Below are positions 56,260-64,000 of a DNA stretch of 64,000 bases, piece after piece. How positions within the stretch are numbered: the first letter of the stretch is position 1; the number at the start of each line of letters is the position of its first letter. The notes beneath the pieces are model-generated. The model worked only from the letters and a program-made list of their open reading frames with translations. It had not been told where the DNA came from and did no database searches. The stretch is from Candidatus Rokuibacteriota bacterium. Its GTDB lineage: Bacteria; Methylomirabilota; Methylomirabilia; Rokubacteriales; CSP1-6. Position numbers and translations under genes: made by a program. Location: the NCBI GenBank assembly GCA_016200085.1, contig JACQFL010000050.1:1-64000 (forward strand), given 5' to 3'.

Positions 56260-58116
56260 CTACTGGTCCACGAGGTTGACGGTGGTCGAGTGGGTCAAGG
56301 CGCCGCTCGTCCCCGTGATCCTCAACGTGTAGGTCCCGTTGCGCGTGATCCTGGCGGTGTCCACCGTCAGCGTGGATGTTCCCGAGCCGGTCACCGTGGG
56401 CGGACTGAACGTGACGACCGGGCGCGGGGGCTGACCTGTGAGCGCCAGGGTCACGACCCCGGTGAACCCGTTCACGGCCCCGATCGTCACCGTATAGGTC
56501 GCGGCGCTTCCATTGTGCGTGGTCCGAGAGGGCGGGGTCGCCGCGATGCTGAAGTCGGGGTTGCCCACCACGCCGGTGCAATTGTTCATGGCGAAGGACC
56601 CGATCCGGGTGCTCCAGTTGAAGCTGCCGCTGGTCGTCAAATACTGGGTGGTGTACCAGAACGTGCAGTCGTCGATCGGGTCGATCTGGATGGCGCTGTA
56701 GTCACCCCAGCGGCTCAGGCCGCCGGTCTGGGAGCCGGTGCCGGTGAGCATGACGGCGTCCGATTGCATCGTGCCCGCCGCATCGCCTGGCTCGCGCCCG
56801 GTGTAGTTGATGCCGGGATGCACGCTGCTGCTGGAGACGCTGTAGCCCATGGCAATGTCGCCGGCTTTGTCCGTCCCGATGCTGCCCATCCAGCGGAAGT
56901 TGGCGTCCGGAGCAAACGTGCCCTGCTGGAAGACATTCACCGCGCCGTTCGGGTCGCGCAGTTCATACCAGCGAACGCCCCCGCCCGTTCCGGCCGTGAC
57001 CGAGTGGTTGGTGACGAGCGCTTCGTGGTCCGCGAACTTGCGGTAGGCCAGGCGGTACATCAACCGGTCCCCCAGGGAATCCAGCGTCTGGCTGGTACCC
57101 GACTGCGGGACGCACGTTCCGCCGCCGCAGAGCATCGAGAAGGCCGCCACGGCCAGGGTGGTCGGCCCCGTGAAGGTGGAGCTCGGCGGGCTGGCGAAAT
57201 TCGGGCTCAGCTTGAACAGGTTCAGGTGGCTGGTATCCGGGAAGTTCAGGAAATATCCGGGGGATCCTGCGGGCGGGGCCGTGGGACCCTCGGCGTCGGA
57301 GGGCAGGAACCCGCCGTCATTGTTCACCGGGAAGCAGATCTGCGTGGCGGTCGGGGAGGCCGCGAGCATCGCCGCGCGGTCGTAGGCGCACAGGTCCGCC
57401 CCGACAAAGCTCTGAGCGTTGGCGAACAGGTTGTACGTGGCCAGGTAAGCCGAGTTGCTCGCCGTCGGCCAAACGCCCAGCTTCGGGTAGTCGTTCAAGG
57501 TTGTCCCGAAATCGTAGGAATAGAGAGCGTACGCGCCGGTGGGGTCGTTCGTGGTGGAGACCGCGATACACTCCTTGAACGTGCTGCCGAGACCGATCAC
57601 GGAGATCAGCCAGCGGTCGGCCGTCCGGTCATACAGGGCGATGGGGTCGCTGCCGTTGCCGTTGCAGGGCGCGCCCAGGGTGCTGAAGATCGAGCCCAGC
57701 GCTTTCGGGTAACCCGGGACGATCAGGCCGCTCTTGCTGTACACCGCGTACTCCACGTTCACGACATGCACGATGTGGTTCGGTCCCACGGCGAGGTTGG
57801 CATCCGACGGCGCCCAGCCGTTTGCCCCCACCCCGTCGAACTGGATCCCTGGCGTGGCATTGACCAGTGGTCCGTACGCGGTTTGCAGGGCGGGATCAGG
57901 TATCGGCGCACGGGGAGGATGGGGAATGGGCTGCACCGGGATGATGGTGTGCCCTCCCGCGGGCGCGGCAGGGGGCGCCTGCGACTGGGGCGGCGAAATC
58001 GCGAACTGGGTCGGGGACGTCACCACCGGCTTGCTCGTCTGGCCCGACGCGAGGGCCGCAGTCATCGCCAGACCGATGGCGATAGCATGCGCTTGCGCGA
58101 TCCTCTTGAACGACAT
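56260..58116 (-). CDS. Large exported protein with C-terminal Ig-like domain
   Basis: A 618-residue secreted protein. ATG at 58116 is preceded by GGGGAG and begins a signal peptide (AIAIGLAMTAALASGQ). A proline-rich segment leads to a beta-rich body with repeated WLISVIG/YLATYNLF-type blades that could be a propeller. The last 95 residues form an Ig-like domain (PDFSIAATPPSRTTHNGSAA, then TLTVDTARITRNGTYTL). No catalytic motif is recognised. AT content is slightly higher than in its neighbours. Monocistronic. Confidence 0.75.
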   Translation of the reverse strand: MSFKRIAQAHAIAIGLAMTAALASGQTSKPVVTSPTQFAISPPQSQAPPAAPAGGHTIIPVQPIPHPPRAPIPDPALQTAYGPLVNATPGIQFDGVGANGWAPSDANLAVGPNHIVHVVNVEYAVYSKSGLIVPGYPKALGSIFSTLGAPCNGNGSDPIALYDRTADRWLISVIGLGSTFKECIAVSTTNDPTGAYALYSYDFGTTLNDYPKLGVWPTASNSAYLATYNLFANAQSFVGADLCAYDRAAMLAASPTATQICFPVNNDGGFLPSDAEGPTAPPAGSPGYFLNFPDTSHLNLFKLSPNFASPPSSTFTGPTTLAVAAFSMLCGGGTCVPQSGTSQTLDSLGDRLMYRLAYRKFADHEALVTNHSVTAGTGGGVRWYELRDPNGAVNVFQQGTFAPDANFRWMGSIGTDKAGDIAMGYSVSSSSVHPGINYTGREPGDAAGTMQSDAVMLTGTGSQTGGLSRWGDYSAIQIDPIDDCTFWYTTQYLTTSGSFNWSTRIGSFAMNNCTGVVGNPDFSIAATPPSRTTHNGSAATYTVTIGAVNGFTGVVTLALTGQPPRPVVTFSPPTVTGSGTSTLTVDTARITRNGTYTLRITGTSGALTHSTTVNLVDQ

Positions 58117-58291
58117 CGTCAGAACTCCCCATTTCTTTCGTACTGGGTCCTGGGACTCCGCTGGTCTGGGCTGCAGTGTAGTTGTCGCGCGCGCCCCCAT
58201 CAAGGGTGTTGCCGACGTGTCGCCCCTAAACTCCTCGCGCCAGCGTGGTACGCTCCGGCGTGTCGACCTCACCGTCGAAGGGGCCTTCAGG

Positions 58292-59248
58292 ATGAGCCAC
58301 CCGGGCGATCCCGACGCCGCGCGGCTGCTGCGCGCGTACCAGGCGCAGGAGCAGCGATTCGTCGAGCGGCGCTTCCCGCTCGAGTTCGCGCCCGAGGTGC
58401 CGGCGATCCGCGAGCTGTACAGCCAGGCCAAGGGCTTCCGGTGGAACCCGGAGACGGACATCCCGTGGGACCGCTTCGAGCCCGTACGCTACGCCAAGGA
58501 GGCGCGCGAAGCGGCGCGGCGGACGTGGAGCCGTCGCGCGTGGGGCGTGTACCCGGGGCTCATGGAGAGCACCGCGCTCTTGATCCGCTTCTGTCTGGAG
58601 TCGGGCACGCTCGGCATGGACACCAAGCTCTTCCTGTCCTTTCGTCCCGCGGAGGAGGCGAAGCACCTCGAGGTGTGCCACCTGCTCGCGGAGCGGCTCG
58701 GCGGCTACGAGCCCGATCCCGGCGAGGCCGGCCTCGCGCGCGCCAGCAATCATCCCTTCGCGCAGGCGGCGCTCGACGCCGACGTGCCGGTGGAGGCGTA
58801 CATCGCGGCGCTCGGCGCGCTCGACGACCAGCTGGACCTCAACCTCTACCTGAGCCATCTGCAGCAGGCGAGGGACGAGGTCGTGCGCACGGCGCTGCGG
58901 CTCATCGCCGGCGACCGGCAGCGCCACGTCGCCTTCGCGTGGACGTTCCTCGGCAGCCGCGTGCCCGGCCTCGACGCGCGCGGCCGGGCCAGCGTCGTCG
59001 CGACGGTGCACGATCTGCTCGGCCAGGTCATCCTCGCGGGGTACCGGAACACGTGGCTGCTGCCCGCGGGCAGCCGCGAGCCGTGGCTCGCCGCGGAAGA
59101 GGAGACGGCGCGCCAGGGCCTGGGCGCCTCGACGGTGGCGCAGGAGCGGAGCGTGCTGCGGGCCACGGTGGCGCAGGTCCGCGAGCGGCTCGCGGCGTGG
59201 AGGCTGGCGCTGCCGCGCGTCACGCATCCGGAGCTCGGCACCCTCTGA
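58292..59248 (+). CDS. Ferritin-like protein with degenerate diiron site
   Basis: A 318-residue helical protein paralogous to the next gene (shared YSQAKGFRWNPETDIPWDRF / WQRAKTLEWDPQTDIPWEEL pattern). The first half of the diiron site is kept (E92; E122-A-K-H125), but the third-helix glutamate pair is D179-Q180 and the second ExxH is R209-Q-R-H212. It should bind iron poorly and may be a structural partner of the intact paralogue. Start is ATG 58292. Confidence 0.75.
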   Translation: MSHPGDPDAARLLRAYQAQEQRFVERRFPLEFAPEVPAIRELYSQAKGFRWNPETDIPWDRFEPVRYAKEAREAARRTWSRRAWGVYPGLMESTALLIRFCLESGTLGMDTKLFLSFRPAEEAKHLEVCHLLAERLGGYEPDPGEAGLARASNHPFAQAALDADVPVEAYIAALGALDDQLDLNLYLSHLQQARDEVVRTALRLIAGDRQRHVAFAWTFLGSRVPGLDARGRASVVATVHDLLGQVILAGYRNTWLLPAGSREPWLAAEEETARQGLGASTVAQERSVLRATVAQVRERLAAWRLALPRVTHPELGTL

Positions 59249-59273
59249 GCGTCACGGTGAGAGGAGAGGCGGC

Positions 59274-60200
59274 ATGCTGATGGACAAGGAGCGCACGCAG
59301 GCGTACGTGCTCGAGCAGCGCTATCCGCTGCCGCTGCGCCCGGCGATGCCCGACGTGTGGCAGCTCTGGCAGCGGGCGAAGACGCTCGAGTGGGATCCGC
59401 AGACGGACATCCCCTGGGAGGAGCTCCAACCCGAGCGCTACAGCCCCGAGCAGCAGCTGGCCGCGCAGATGTACTGGAGCCGGCGCACGTGGGGCGAGTA
59501 CGGCGCCATCTCCGAGAGCCCGGCGCTCCTGCTGCGGTTCTGTCTCGAGCGACGGCTGCCGGATCTGCAGTTCTTCTTCACCATGCGCACCATGGAAGAG
59601 GGCCGACACGCCGAGGCCTCGTGGCTCATGGCCGAGCGGCTCGGCCGGTACTTCCCGCAACCGCAGAACCCGCCGACCGCCGGCGCCGTCGGCACCCACG
59701 GCGTGCGCCGCATGGCCTTCGATCCGGAGACGTCGCTCGAGGGCATCTTCGCCAGCCTCGTCTGCGCGGCGGAGGAGATCCTGATCGACGTGTTCAAGGC
59801 CACCGTCCACAAGGCGACCAACCCGGCCGTGCGCCGGCTGATGGAGCTGATCCTGCGCGACGAGGTGCGCCACATCGCCTTCGGCTGGCAGTGCCTGGAC
59901 GCCTGGGCGCCGTCCTTCACGCCCGAGACGGTGCGGAACATCGAGTCGGCGGTGGTGACGATGATCGAGAACGTGGAGTTCCGGGGCTACCGCAACCTGT
60001 GGCTGGCCATCGAGGGCGGCAGCGCGACGCCCGCCGAGATCGAGGCGGACCGGATCTCCTGCGAGGCCGGCCTGGGCGGCAGCACGCCCGAGGACGAGAT
60101 GAGCGTCTTCCCCGACTTCCTGAAAAAGATCCGCGCGCGCATGGCGCCGTGGGGAGTGAGCATCCCCCTCTTCGATCACCCGCGGCTGGGGAAGGTCTAG
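59274..60200 (+). CDS. Ferritin-like diiron protein
   Basis: A 308-residue four-helix protein with a full carboxylate-bridged diiron set: E81; E109-G-R-H112; E167/E168; E197-V-R-H200. This is the ligand plan of ferritin-like R2/desaturase-type oxidases, so an O2-activating N- or C-oxygenase or desaturase role is plausible. It is 25 bp after the degenerate paralogue and preceded by GAGAGGAGG. Confidence 0.8.
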   Translation: MLMDKERTQAYVLEQRYPLPLRPAMPDVWQLWQRAKTLEWDPQTDIPWEELQPERYSPEQQLAAQMYWSRRTWGEYGAISESPALLLRFCLERRLPDLQFFFTMRTMEEGRHAEASWLMAERLGRYFPQPQNPPTAGAVGTHGVRRMAFDPETSLEGIFASLVCAAEEILIDVFKATVHKATNPAVRRLMELILRDEVRHIAFGWQCLDAWAPSFTPETVRNIESAVVTMIENVEFRGYRNLWLAIEGGSATPAEIEADRISCEAGLGGSTPEDEMSVFPDFLKKIRARMAPWGVSIPLFDHPRLGKV

Positions 60201-60214
60201 CAGCGTGACGGAGT

Positions 60215-60287
60215 ATCGAGGGGCGCCACGGGTGTCCCGGGGCGCCCCGAGCGTCGGGGGGCCTGGGGGGCGCCCGGAGCCCCCCAG
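60215..60287 (+). repeat. Dispersed structured repeat, copy C
   Basis: It reads TCGAGGGGCGCCACGGG, GCGCCCCGAGCGTCGGGG, and ends in a perfect 9-bp hairpin CTGGGGGGC/GCCCCCCAG with loop GCCCGGA. It lies between the diiron gene and the large-subunit gene, ending nine bases before the latter's GTG, so it may control its translation. Confidence 0.82.
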
Positions 60288-60296
60288 CGTCAACCG

Positions 60297-62594
60297 GTGA
60301 AGTTCGTCGGCGACCGGCTCCTCCGCAAGGAGGATCCGCGCCTGGTCCAGGGACGCGGGCGATACGTGGGCGACATCGCGCTGCCCGGCATGCTCCACGC
60401 CGCCATCCTGCGCAGCCCGCACGCCCACGCCCGCATCGGCGCCATCGACGCCGCGCGCGCGCTGGACGCGCCCGGCGTGGCCGGGGTGGTGACGTTCGCC
60501 GATCTTGGAGACGCGGCGCGCCCGCTGCCGATCGTGCCGCCGCACCCGGCGCTGCGGGCGAAGAACTTCCATCTCCTCGCCGGCGACCGCGCGCGCTTCG
60601 TCGGCGAGGCCGTCGCGGTGGTGCTGGCGGACAGCCGCTACGCGGCCGAGGACGCGCGTGCGCTCGTCGACGTCGCCTACGAGCCGCTGGCCTCCGTGCA
60701 GGAGCCGACCGCGCCGGGGTCGGCGCTGGTGCACGACGACGTTCCCGACAACCTCGCGGGGCGGGTGACCCTGTCGCGCGGCGATGTGACGGCCGCGCTG
60801 GCCGCCACGCCCCGGCGCGCCACCGTGCAGCTGACCATCGGTCGCGCCGGCGGCCAGCCGATGGAGACACGGGGGCTCGTCGCCGAGCACAACGCGGCGA
60901 CGGGGCTCCTGACGGTGTGGGCGTCGTCGCAGGTGCCGCACCAGGTGCGGCAGTTCATCTGCGATCTGCTGGGGCTCGAGCCGCACCACGTGCGGGTCAT
61001 CGCGCCGGACGTCGGCGGCGGCTTCGGCGCCAAGCTGATCGTCTATCCGGAAGACGTCCTGATCCCGTTCCTGGCGCTGCGCGTCGGGCGCCCCGTGCGC
61101 TGGCTCGAGGACCGCGTCGAGCACATGCTGGCGGCGACGCAGGAGCGCACGCAGATCCACGCGGTCACCGTCGGCTTCGACGACGACGGCCGGCTGCTCG
61201 CGCTGCGCGACGAGTTCGTCCACGACACGGGCGCCTACACGCCGCGCGGGCTGGTGGTGCCGCTCCTGAGCGCGTCCATGCTGGCCGGGCCCTACCACAT
61301 CCCGAACGTCGAGGTGCGCTTCGACAGCGTCTACACCAACCGCGTCCCGGTCACGCCGTACCGCGGCGCCGGCCAGCCGCAGGCCGTGTTCGTCATCGAG
61401 CGGGTCATGGACCTGATCGCCCGCGAGACCGGCCGCGACCGCGTCGCCGTCCGCTTCGCCAACCTCGTGCCGCCGACCGCCATGCCGTACGACGTCGGGC
61501 TGCCGAACTACCGCGGCTCCGGCAACGTCGTCTACGACAGCGGCGACTACCCGGCCGTGCTCCGGCGGGCGCTGGAGATGTCGGACTACGAAGGCCTCGC
61601 GAAGGAATGCCTGCGCGCGCGGCAGGACGGGCGCCTGCTCGGCCTCGGCGTCGCGTGCTACGTCGAGCTGACCGGCGTCGGCCCGTTCGAGGGCGCGACG
61701 ATCCGCGCCGACACGGCGGGGCGCATCACGGTCTTCACCGGCGTGCCGTCGCAGGGGCAGGGGTTGGAGACGACGCTGGCCCAGATCGCCGCCGACGAGC
61801 TCGGCGTCACGCCCGAGGACGTCACCGTGATCGGCGGCGACACCCTCGGGATCGGGCAGGGGATCGGGACGTTCGCGAGCCGCGCCGCCGTCGTGGGCGG
61901 CACCGCCGTCGCCCTGGCCGCTCGCGCGCTGCGGGCGAAGGCCGTGCGGCTGGCCGCGCAGGCGCTCGGCGTGCCGGAGGACAAGGTCCAGCAGCACGGC
62001 AAGGTCTTCGCGGAGGGCGCCAGGCCCGCGCACCGCGTCGAGCTGGGGCGAGTCGCGTCCGTGGCCGCGCTCGCCTCGGCCGCGCAGGGCGTGGCGCCCG
62101 GCCTCGAGGCCACGCACTTCTTCCAGCCGCCCGACATCGCGTACGCGAGCGGCGCCCACGTGGCGCTGGCCGAGGTGGACCCGGACACGCTGCGGGTGCG
62201 CATCCGGGCCTACTGGGTGAGCCACGACAGCGGCCGGCTCATCAACCCGACCATCGTCGAGGGCCAGATCCAGGGGGCGGTCGCGCTCGGGCTCGGCAGC
62301 GCGCTCTTCGAGGAGATCCGCTACGACGCCGAGGGCCAGCCGCTGGCCGTGACCTTCATGGATTACGCGCTGCCGCGCAGCGACGACGTCCCGCCGCTCC
62401 AGATCGACCACCTCGAGACGCCGTCGCCGCTGAACCCGCTGGGGCTCAAGGGCGTGGGCGAATCCGGCACGCTGCCGGTGCCGGCGGTCGTGGCCTCCGC
62501 GGTCGAGGACGCGCTGTTGGAGCGCGGCATCCGCGTGGAGTCCATGCCCCTGACGCCGGCGGCGCTGCGGCGCTTGCTTCGGCCGGAGGATTAG
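60297..62594 (+). CDS. Molybdenum hydroxylase large subunit, set 3 (no partner genes)
   Basis: A 765-residue xanthine oxidase-family subunit. It starts with GTG in VKFVGDRLLRKEDPRLVQGR; Moco motifs are DVGGGFGAK, VTPYRGAGQPQ and catalytic glutamate in GLKGVGESGTL. The loop is of the broad AYRGAG type. No FAD or 2Fe-2S subunit genes lie in this module, so it must borrow subunits (for example from the sets at 46019 or 52533) or be an orphan. Confidence 0.92.
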   Translation: MKFVGDRLLRKEDPRLVQGRGRYVGDIALPGMLHAAILRSPHAHARIGAIDAARALDAPGVAGVVTFADLGDAARPLPIVPPHPALRAKNFHLLAGDRARFVGEAVAVVLADSRYAAEDARALVDVAYEPLASVQEPTAPGSALVHDDVPDNLAGRVTLSRGDVTAALAATPRRATVQLTIGRAGGQPMETRGLVAEHNAATGLLTVWASSQVPHQVRQFICDLLGLEPHHVRVIAPDVGGGFGAKLIVYPEDVLIPFLALRVGRPVRWLEDRVEHMLAATQERTQIHAVTVGFDDDGRLLALRDEFVHDTGAYTPRGLVVPLLSASMLAGPYHIPNVEVRFDSVYTNRVPVTPYRGAGQPQAVFVIERVMDLIARETGRDRVAVRFANLVPPTAMPYDVGLPNYRGSGNVVYDSGDYPAVLRRALEMSDYEGLAKECLRARQDGRLLGLGVACYVELTGVGPFEGATIRADTAGRITVFTGVPSQGQGLETTLAQIAADELGVTPEDVTVIGGDTLGIGQGIGTFASRAAVVGGTAVALAARALRAKAVRLAAQALGVPEDKVQQHGKVFAEGARPAHRVELGRVASVAALASAAQGVAPGLEATHFFQPPDIAYASGAHVALAEVDPDTLRVRIRAYWVSHDSGRLINPTIVEGQIQGAVALGLGSALFEEIRYDAEGQPLAVTFMDYALPRSDDVPPLQIDHLETPSPLNPLGLKGVGESGTLPVPAVVASAVEDALLERGIRVESMPLTPAALRRLLRPED

Positions 62595-62611
62595 CTGGAG
62601 CTCGGCCCACG

Positions 62612-63142
62612 TCAGAGCGTGCAGGCCGGCCGTTCGAGGTCGAGCACCATGACGAGACGGCCGAAGCCGATGTACTGGCCGATCATCATGCCCAGCTCGA
62701 CGATCTGGGCGTCGGTGAACTGAGCACGCAGAGCGCGGAAGAAGTTATCGTCGATCGCGTGGTGGCTCATTGCCATGAGCTCGGCAAAGCGGAGCGCGAT
62801 CTTTTCCTGCGCCGTGAAGGCGTCGCTCTCCTGATAGGTGTCCAACGCAGCGATCTTTTCTTCGGTCAAGCCCTGTTGCATCGCCGATGCAAAACGCCCA
62901 CGCTTTCAGGTGAAGCAGTTGTTGAGCTGCGCGATCCTCAGACGGACGAGCTCTTTGAGCACGGGCTCCACCGAGCCGCTGGTATGCCAGGGAAAGTAGA
63001 ACTGGAAGTAGGCCTGGAGCATCTCAGGGCAGTGTCCCAGGACCTGGAACATGGTAGCCTGCCCAGTCACTGCCGCGCGCGCGACGTGTTTCGCGAATTC
63101 CGGAGTGAGCTGATTTCTTTCCAAGACACTGAGACGCGACAT
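62612..63142 (-). CDS. AhpD/carboxymuconolactone decarboxylase-family selenoprotein (UGA read as Sec)
   Basis: Two in-frame halves separated by one TGA (62906-62908) together give one complete CMD-family protein of 176 residues. The joined active site reads LNNCFT-U-KRGRFASAM, so the normal C-x-x-C of AhpD-like thiol peroxidases is C76-x-x-U79. Flanks fit the family: ELVRLRIAQLNNC before and GLTEEKIAALDTYQES after. A SECIS-like hairpin follows the UGA at the right distance. ATG 63142 has a perfect GGAGGAG site; 14 more codons are open upstream. Likely a peroxide-reducing redox enzyme. The alternative is a nonsense pseudogene. Confidence 0.82.
62876..62892 (-). promoter_or_regulatory. Bacterial SECIS-like hairpin
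   Basis: Minus-strand TTGCATCGGCGATGCAA: a perfect 7-bp stem with apical loop GGC. Twenty bases separate the UGA from the first loop G, within the range known for bacterial SECIS elements, and the loop starts with the expected GG. Confidence 0.75.
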
Positions 63143-63224
63143 GTACTCCTCCTTCGAGGTGAATGCCGATTTCGTGACCGGCAAGGCGCCGAAGCCACTC
63201 GACGAAGGTCCTCACCGTCATATG

Positions 63225-63881
63225 TTAGAGAAGAGCCGGCAAGTCGGTAAGATCACGAATCTCGAAGTCGGGCTGTGGCACGTCCGGCCGGCGCCGTCGA
63301 CCATTGCGGTTGACCCACACGACCCGCAGGCCGGCCGCCTTCGCGCCCTTGACGTCGTCCACGTCGCTGTCGCCGACGTGCAGAACTTCATTCGGTCGGA
63401 GGCCCAGGTGTTCCAGCGCTCTCTGGAACACGAGCCGATGCGGCTTGTAGGCGCGCACCGTCTCGGAGACGAGAATGAACCGGACGGGCAAGGCGAAGTT
63501 CCAGGCGGCGACGTGTTCATGATCGGCATTGGAAACAATCGCGGATGGTATCGGCCCGAGCGCGTTCAACACCGCGAGCGTTTCCGGGTACAGCTCCACC
63601 GTCGTCGTCACCTGAAAGAAAAGGTCGACGTACGGGGCCGCATCAGCGATGACACCACACTGTTGCAACACGCGCGAGAGAACCTGCCCCTGGATCTCTC
63701 TGAGCGTCCGGAACGCCGACGATTGCGTCGCCTCGTGGTAGAGATCGATCCAGGACCGGTACACGTCCTCGATGCGCACAGGCAACCCGTGATCGGCCAC
63801 GATACGTCGAGGGATCAGCATCAGACCCTCGTTGCGCAGTAGCGTGCCGTAGGCGTCAAAGGTCACGGCTTTGACAGGCAT
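63225..63881 (-). CDS. HAD-superfamily hydrolase
   Basis: A 218-residue HAD phosphatase- or dehalogenase-like enzyme. Nucleophile D in VTFDAYGTLL, SNADHEH (motif II), lysine in AYKPHRLVF, and acidic motif GDSDVDDVKGAK. It differs from the gene at 33560 in lacking the SSNAWD motif, so a phosphatase is more likely. It lies 82 bp upstream of the selenoprotein start on the same strand. Confidence 0.85.
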   Translation of the reverse strand: MPVKAVTFDAYGTLLRNEGLMLIPRRIVADHGLPVRIEDVYRSWIDLYHEATQSSAFRTLREIQGQVLSRVLQQCGVIADAAPYVDLFFQVTTTVELYPETLAVLNALGPIPSAIVSNADHEHVAAWNFALPVRFILVSETVRAYKPHRLVFQRALEHLGLRPNEVLHVGDSDVDDVKGAKAAGLRVVWVNRNGRRRRPDVPQPDFEIRDLTDLPALL

Positions 63882-63982
63882 CTCATCAGGTGGCGCCGGT
63901 TCGCGACGCGCGGCTGCCCATACGTGCGTATTCTAGTCGCGTCGAATTCCCCGGAAGCCCAAACAATCGCGAGGGGGGCGTG

Positions 63983-64000
63983 ATGTTCACCCAGCTCGAA
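63983..64000 (+). CDS. Start of a gene running out of the window
   Basis: ATG (MFTQLE) preceded by GAGGGGGG; only six codons are visible. A GTG three bases earlier is an alternative start. No product can be named. Confidence 0.4.

Noticed and set aside
47363-62594. Aerobic carbon monoxide dehydrogenase.
   Set aside because: None of the three large subunits has the AYRCSFR loop of form I enzymes; loops read AYRGYG, GFRGLG and PYRGAG, as in the wider xanthine oxidase family.

Overview
The window is very GC-rich, with short gaps, many GTG starts and stop/start overlaps of 1-4 bases. Soil-type oxidoreductases (several LLM flavin enzymes, aerobic molybdenum hydroxylases) sit beside a Tad pilus locus, a Pil-Chp-like chemosensory system and a Ras-like MglA GTPase. 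This suggests an uncultivated soil or subsurface lineage such as Rokubacteria/Methylomirabilota. That placement is inference from composition and gene content; no marker gene here proves it.

Layout. (1) 136-4048: a secreted BBE-type flavin oxidase, then thiC under a TPP riboswitch, both on the minus strand. (2) 4240-28876: one plus-strand run of about 26 genes. It starts with a chemosensory module (PilH-like receiver, CheW, MCP, CheA with two Hpt domains and a receiver), continues with a pseudo-receiver-DUF4388 protein, a receiver-Roadblock protein, a 660-residue membrane protein and MglA, and runs straight into a Tad/Flp pilus set (prepilin peptidase, TadZ, Flp, TadE, CpaB, a lone secretin N-domain, secretin, TadA, TadB, TadC, TadG). 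It ends with a lipoprotein, a TonB-like/Ig protein, a prenyltransferase-repeat protein and a DUF362 protein. The order suggests that sensory signalling and an MglA polarity switch act on a Tad pilus instead of a type IVa pilus. (3) 28894-33515: a 94-bp tandem repeat, then an LLM oxidoreductase, alpha/beta hydrolase, SDR and broken LLM gene, then a 55-residue SWIB-like protein. (4) 33560-37471, minus strand: haloacid dehalogenase, D,D-carboxypeptidase, HU, a zinc-ribbon/PCP_red protein, a membrane protein and a DadA-like oxidase.

(5) 37780-55865: a tRNA-Thr(CGT) gene whose last 45 bases recur exactly, in the same orientation, 18,011 bp away. The DNA between looks like an integrated island. It holds a truncated group II intron, a PhyH dioxygenase, a peptide-type ABC binding protein and two permeases, a decayed 1.2-kb stretch, and a cluster of two molybdenum hydroxylases in mirrored order (LLM, M, S, L, G, L', M', S', broken LLM). 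No integrase was recognised. (6) 55938-64000: an XRE regulator, a secreted Ig-domain protein, two ferritin-like paralogues (one with an intact diiron site, one degenerate), a lone molybdenum hydroxylase large subunit, an AhpD/CMD-family gene whose active-site UGA reads as selenocysteine (CxxU followed by a bacterial SECIS-like hairpin), a HAD hydrolase, and the first codons of another gene.

A structured repeat of about 73 bp occurs four times (8157, 16293, 41441, 60215). Two copies lie inside genes, in the cheA linker and the tadE N-terminus. All calls come from reading the sequence; no searches were run.
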